Shown here one piece after another: positions 60,765 through 64,000 of a stretch of 64,000 nt of DNA. The stretch spans positions 744,001-808,000 of the forward strand of contig JABTUA010000002.1 in the NCBI GenBank assembly GCA_015075635.1, in the 5' to 3' direction. The position numbers and the translations under genes were made by a program. Position 1 is the stretch's first letter, and each line of letters opens with the position of its first letter. The stretch is from Polyangiaceae bacterium (lineage in GTDB: Bacteria > Myxococcota_A > Polyangia > Polyangiales > Polyangiaceae). The notes under the pieces are model-generated. The model had not been told where the DNA came from and did no database searches. It saw nothing but the letters and a program-made list of their open reading frames with translations.

Positions 60765-60842
60765 CGGCCCCGCGCCGTACCACGGCTCCAGGGCACCTTA
60801 CGTCATAGTTTCGCAAGGATCGTCAACGCGCTGCGTCGCGCT

Positions 60843-62189
60843 ATGATGGTCGTCGTGCGGACCGGCGTGCTGCTTCTCCCTCTGGTGCTGCTCGGCTGCG
60901 GCGAGAGCGCGGACGGCGGCGGCTCGGGGACCGGCGGTGCGAGCAGCGGCGGAGCGAGCTCCGGCGGGGGCGGAGCCAGCGGGGGCGCGTTCCCGGGCGG
61001 GGGCGGCGCTCCCACGGGCGGGGGGAGCGCGGGCGTGAGCTCGGGCGGAAGCGCGGGCGGCGGCTCGGGCGGCGGCGGGACCGGCGGCGGCGGCACGAGC
61101 GGAGGCGGTGGGGGCGGCGGCAGCGGAGGCGATCCCAACTTCACGCCGGATGGCTGCTTCAAATGGAGCGAGCAGAGCTCGTTGCAGTCGGCCGTGGACG
61201 CCCACGCTTGCGTCGAGGTCCAAGCCGGCACGTACACGCTCACCAAAGGCGTGGTGATGCCGGCGGGGCACACGCTGCGGGGCGTCTCCGCCGCGCAGGC
61301 CATCTTGAAGGCGAGTCAGACGAGCTGGAGCTTCCACTGCTGCGACTCGATGCTCTCCGAAGGCGCAGGCGCCGAGGGCAACCCGTTCAAGGTCCAGAAG
61401 CTCACGCTCGATGGCGCCGGGGTCGCGACCTACAACGTCTGTTGTCGCGGCTACCTGGTGGAGGGCTCGGTGCTCCGGCGCTCGCGCTGCTCGGCGATTG
61501 GCGCCGCCGGCAAAGGCGTGACCGCTAAGAACAACCAGATGCTCGAGAGCGCGCAGCCCACCAGCGTGCCCGGCAAAGGCACCGTCAGCTGCGCGACCGG
61601 CGGCTTCGGCGGAGTGGCCGAAGGCGCGGCCATCTACTCCGAGGCCAAGGCCGAGGACTTCGGCACCGTGATCGACGGCAACACGATCAAGCAGAGCTTC
61701 GGCCCCGCGCTGGACGTCAACGGAGCCTGGGGCGGCGTTTTCAAGAACAACATCGTCTCGGAGAACACGGCCTGGGCGGCGGTGAGCCTGTATGGCGCCA
61801 GCAACTGGCTGATCGAGAACAACCAGATCAGCCACCCCGCGAACGAGCCGCCGCAGCCTTATCACCCGTACTGCGCGACCGGACCCGCCGGCGGGCACTC
61901 GGCAGGCATCTTCTTGTGCCAGGACACGGACGCGAACAACCTGGTCGTCAACGGCAACAAGATCGTCGGCAACAAGAGCTCCAGCTATTACGGCATCCTG
62001 AGCGTGGGCGCCGACGAGCTGAAGCCGTACTTCGCGCCGCGCAACAACACCTTCCAGAACAACGACGTGTTCGGCTCGAGCTACGGCTGCGCCGACGACT
62101 TCAAGCCGGGCCAGTGGATGACCGACGCGAACGTCTGGAGCGGGAACAACTGCGCGGGGACGGCGAACACGGGGCCCGGGTACTTCTAG
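60843..62189 (+). CDS. Beta-helix lipoprotein with Gly/Ser spacer
   Basis: 448 residues from ATG 60843. The lipobox is LLGC-G. A long Gly/Ser/Ala spacer occupies residues about 23-98 (DNA 60912-61135, low complexity). The rest is a parallel beta-helix with the repeating pattern of short strands and Asn: LTLDGAGVATYNV, LVEGSVLRRSRCS, VIDGNTIKQSF, FKNNIVSEN, LIENNQIS and VVNGNKIVGN. The shape and length mirror the lipoprotein at 17785. It may bind or process polysaccharide; no catalytic residues are clear. Confidence 0.8.
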   Translation: MMVVVRTGVLLLPLVLLGCGESADGGGSGTGGASSGGASSGGGGASGGAFPGGGGAPTGGGSAGVSSGGSAGGGSGGGGTGGGGTSGGGGGGGSGGDPNFTPDGCFKWSEQSSLQSAVDAHACVEVQAGTYTLTKGVVMPAGHTLRGVSAAQAILKASQTSWSFHCCDSMLSEGAGAEGNPFKVQKLTLDGAGVATYNVCCRGYLVEGSVLRRSRCSAIGAAGKGVTAKNNQMLESAQPTSVPGKGTVSCATGGFGGVAEGAAIYSEAKAEDFGTVIDGNTIKQSFGPALDVNGAWGGVFKNNIVSENTAWAAVSLYGASNWLIENNQISHPANEPPQPYHPYCATGPAGGHSAGIFLCQDTDANNLVVNGNKIVGNKSSSYYGILSVGADELKPYFAPRNNTFQNNDVFGSSYGCADDFKPGQWMTDANVWSGNNCAGTANTGPGYF

Positions 62190-62196
62190 AAGAGAA

Positions 62197-62229
62197 GACG
62201 AGGCGCCGGCTCCAAGCCGACGCCTCGTC
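62197..62229. terminator. Perfect hairpin between convergent genes
   Basis: The arms GACGAGGCG (62197-62205) and CGCCTCGTC (62221-62229) are perfectly complementary over nine bases; an inner stem CGGCT/AGCCG encloses a three-base loop. It sits 8 bp after the stop of the beta-helix lipoprotein and 20 bp from the end of the opposite gene, so it can act on both strands. No T-run follows, so it may be a bidirectional hairpin helped by Rho. Confidence 0.6.
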
Positions 62230-62248
62230 CATCGAGCTCAGCGCTCGC

Positions 62249-62521
62249 TCACGGGCAGTTGTTCGAGCCCTCCACGCAGATGGGTTGGGTGCCGCCGCCC
62301 AGCCCCGGGCAGCAGCTGTTGTTGTTGCCGCCCAGCTGGTCGTTGCAGACGTTGGTGCAGGGGCAGGTGGTGCAGGGTGACGCCGGCGCGAAGTCCCGGC
62401 ATTGGCCCTTCACGCAGAGCTGGGCGTCGTCGCCGCCGCCGCTGCTGTTCAGGCCCGACTCGTCGTTGCCGCCGCAGGCTCCCGCGACCAGCCCGATCGA
62501 AGCGAAGATCCCCGCAAGCAT
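62249..62521 (-). CDS. Small Cys-rich lipoprotein
   Basis: 90 residues from ATG 62521. The signal is MLAGIFASIGLVAGAC-G. A short Gly-rich spacer and eight or more cysteines follow (CVKGQCRDF, PCTTCPCTNVC, SCCPGLGGG, CVEGSNNC), giving a small disulfide domain. Upstream readings extend into basic sequence and are less likely. Function unknown. Confidence 0.68.
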   Translation of the reverse strand: MLAGIFASIGLVAGACGGNDESGLNSSGGGDDAQLCVKGQCRDFAPASPCTTCPCTNVCNDQLGGNNNSCCPGLGGGTQPICVEGSNNCP

Positions 62522-62628
62522 CCAATCACGTGTGTTCTCCGTCCGCCGCCTCAGACGAGTCAGTAACCCTGGCGGCGAAACCGCAGGCAGCGGGTGGTGA
62601 CTACGGACGGCGCAGGTATGCTCCGCCG

Positions 62629-63354
62629 ATGCGTCCGGAGCCTTCGTTCGCTCGCTCGGTCGTCGCTTGGGGCAACGCTTGCCTTCGGAACGAGCTCGCA
62701 CTCGAGCTCTTCGACGCTTGGTGGGAGAAGTCGGGCTTCGTGCGAGCGCTGTCGTTTCGCGACGGCGCGGACCCTGCGCAAAGCCCGGCTACCTGGCTCG
62801 CGTCCCAGCGGGCTCACGGCGCGATGCGCCTGCTCCTCGACGCTTCGGACTACCCCGGAAGCGAGCGAGTCATCGTGTGTGGCGAGCGTCCGCTCGCGGC
62901 GTGGCGCCAGCAGTGGACTCGCATCGCCGGCGCGACGGCGCCACCGTGGTTCGACGCGACCTTCTCGCGCGAAGCGGCGCCCACGGTCCTGCCGCCACCG
63001 AGCCGCTCTCCGGAAGAGGTGCTGGCCGAGCTGTGCGCCGCGCTCGAGGGCCTGGTCGGGCTCGGCGCGCGCGCCAACCTGGAGCAGTGGGCGTCCTATT
63101 TCGAAGACGTGCTCGCCGTCGCCCGCGGCGAGAGGAGCCAGGGGACCACTCCACTGCCGCCGACGGCGCCCGCGGTGGCGCACCAGCTGGCGCTGGCCGC
63201 CAACCTGTCGGACGTCTTCGGCGGCATGGGCTCCTGGAACGACTTCGTGCCGCTGGCCGATCCGGCCTTGGAGGAGGAGCGCAGTCGCTACTCTTCGGCG
63301 CTCTACCGAGCCATGCGCGCCGCGCTCGAGGCGACGGCCCACGCCGAAAACTAG
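62629..63354 (+). CDS. Protein of unknown function
   Basis: 241 residues. ATG 62629 is used because it follows the upstream divergent gene with a plausible gap. The sequence is helical with an aromatic patch (FDAWWEKSGF) and a conserved-looking RANLEQWASYFEDVLAV block followed by SDVFGGMGSWNDFVPL. No motif or membrane segment is recognised. The downstream glycosyltransferase begins 40 bp later. It is not a lipoprotein or an obvious enzyme. Confidence 0.6.
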   Translation: MRPEPSFARSVVAWGNACLRNELALELFDAWWEKSGFVRALSFRDGADPAQSPATWLASQRAHGAMRLLLDASDYPGSERVIVCGERPLAAWRQQWTRIAGATAPPWFDATFSREAAPTVLPPPSRSPEEVLAELCAALEGLVGLGARANLEQWASYFEDVLAVARGERSQGTTPLPPTAPAVAHQLALAANLSDVFGGMGSWNDFVPLADPALEEERSRYSSALYRAMRAALEATAHAEN

Positions 63355-63394
63355 CTACAGGCTCCCTGGTGGGACGGAGTAGCATGCAGGCGCC

Positions 63395-64000
63395 TTGGCC
63401 TCGAAAGCGTCCATCGCCCTCTCCTTCGTGATCCCGTTCCTGAACGAGGAGAAGACCCTGCGCGAGCTCTACGTGCGCATCCGGGAGGCCGTGCAGCCCG
63501 TGCTCGCGGAAGGCGAAGAGTTCGAGGTGGTGTTCGTGGACGACGGCAGCACGGATGACTCGGTCGCCGAGGTGCTGAAGCTGGTGGACGAGCACGACAG
63601 CGTGCGGCTGATCGAGCTCCAGGGGAATTTCGGCAAGAGCGCCGCCTTGGCCGCGGGCTTCGGGCAAGCGCGCGGCCGCGTGGTGTTCACGCTGGACGCC
63701 GACCTGCAGGACGACCCCAAGGAGATCCCGCGCTTCCTCGAGAAGCTCGAGGAGGGCTTCGACGTGGTCAGCGGCTACAAGCAGAAGCGCAACGACCCGA
63801 TCACGAAGGTGCTCCCCTCTCGGGTCTTCAATTGGATGGTGCGGCGCTCGACGGGGATTCGGCTGCGCGACGTCAACTGCGGCTTCAAGGCCTACAAGAA
63901 GGTCGTGCTCGAGAACGTGCGCCTGTACGGCGAGCTGCACCGCTTCGTGCCGGTGCTGGCCCACTGGAAGCGCTTCCGCGTGGGCGAGATCGTGGTCGAG
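63395..64000 (+). CDS. Family 2 glycosyltransferase, N-terminal part (cut by window edge)
   Basis: 202 codons from the in-frame TTG at 63395, running off the right edge. It is a GT-A fold transferase of the dolichyl/polyprenyl-phosphate mannose or ArnC type: IALSFVIPFLNEEKTL, FVDDGSTDDS, then QGNFGKSAALAAGFGQARG and LDADLQDDPKEIPRFLEKLEEGFDVVSGYK. The DxD is LDADLQDD. The membrane helices expected at the C-terminus lie outside. TTG is the only in-frame start after a stop at 63380-63382. Confidence 0.87.
   Translation, partial: MASKASIALSFVIPFLNEEKTLRELYVRIREAVQPVLAEGEEFEVVFVDDGSTDDSVAEVLKLVDEHDSVRLIELQGNFGKSAALAAGFGQARGRVVFTLDADLQDDPKEIPRFLEKLEEGFDVVSGYKQKRNDPITKVLPSRVFNWMVRRSTGIRLRDVNCGFKAYKKVVLENVRLYGELHRFVPVLAHWKRFRVGEIVVE

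Overview
The window is high-GC (about 70 %) bacterial DNA, densely coded on both strands. It most resembles a myxobacterium of the Polyangia/Sorangiineae type (Myxococcota). The grounds are many secreted lipoproteins with Gly/Ser or Cys-rich regions, a membrane Ser/Thr protein kinase, an AgmX-type C-terminal domain, a sigma-54 activator and an ECF sigma factor. No rRNA, tRNA, CRISPR array or insertion sequence was seen. The taxon is an inference from gene content.

Layout. 1-9600: CorA fragment, MmgE/PrpD protein, secreted hydrolase, an FGE-like lipoprotein with an L7/L12-like protein and a cupin, an agmatine-to-putrescine operon, a Cys-rich lipoprotein and an acyltransferase. 9600-20000: a spermidine-synthase-like membrane protein split into two coupled genes, envelope lipoproteins and barrels, a membrane kinase and an HSL-type esterase. 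20000-28600: tandem LuxR-type HTH proteins, a beta-propeller lipoprotein, homocysteine methyltransferase, a TolB-like/TPR regulator and a divergent YceI/LysR pair. 28600-37600: a site-2-protease homologue, then a tightly coupled operon: frameshifted lipoprotein, alpha-oxoamine synthase, UbiA-type enzyme, lipid kinase, ThiL-like kinase. A long-chain acyl-CoA synthetase faces it. 37600-43500: a sigma-54 activator with an upstream repeat array, facing an ArsM-like methyltransferase, a diiron protein, a MAPEG protein and a Na+/H+ antiporter.

43540-50535 is the highlight: one 2331-residue protein. Its order is an M50-like membrane domain, a circularly permuted enolase (catalytic barrel before the N-terminal domain, all recognisable catalytic residues kept), an HD domain, a long helical region and a PPDK-like ATP-grasp plus phosphohistidine module. 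The PEP/pyruvate barrel is absent. I know of no described system with this architecture.

50700-64000: a lipoprotein; an operon of two Asp-nucleophile alpha/beta hydrolases ending in an ECF sigma factor; a PIN toxin with a decayed antitoxin between shared short repeats; an eight-gene type II fatty-acid operon (FabD, enoyl reductase, KS III, FabA, FabZ, KS II, ACP, phosphopantetheinyl transferase) joined by 4-8 bp overlaps and lacking a FabG-type reductase; a beta-helix lipoprotein; and the start of a family 2 glycosyltransferase. Overlapping stop/start codons (ATGA or GTGA) mark most operons here and were used to choose starts.
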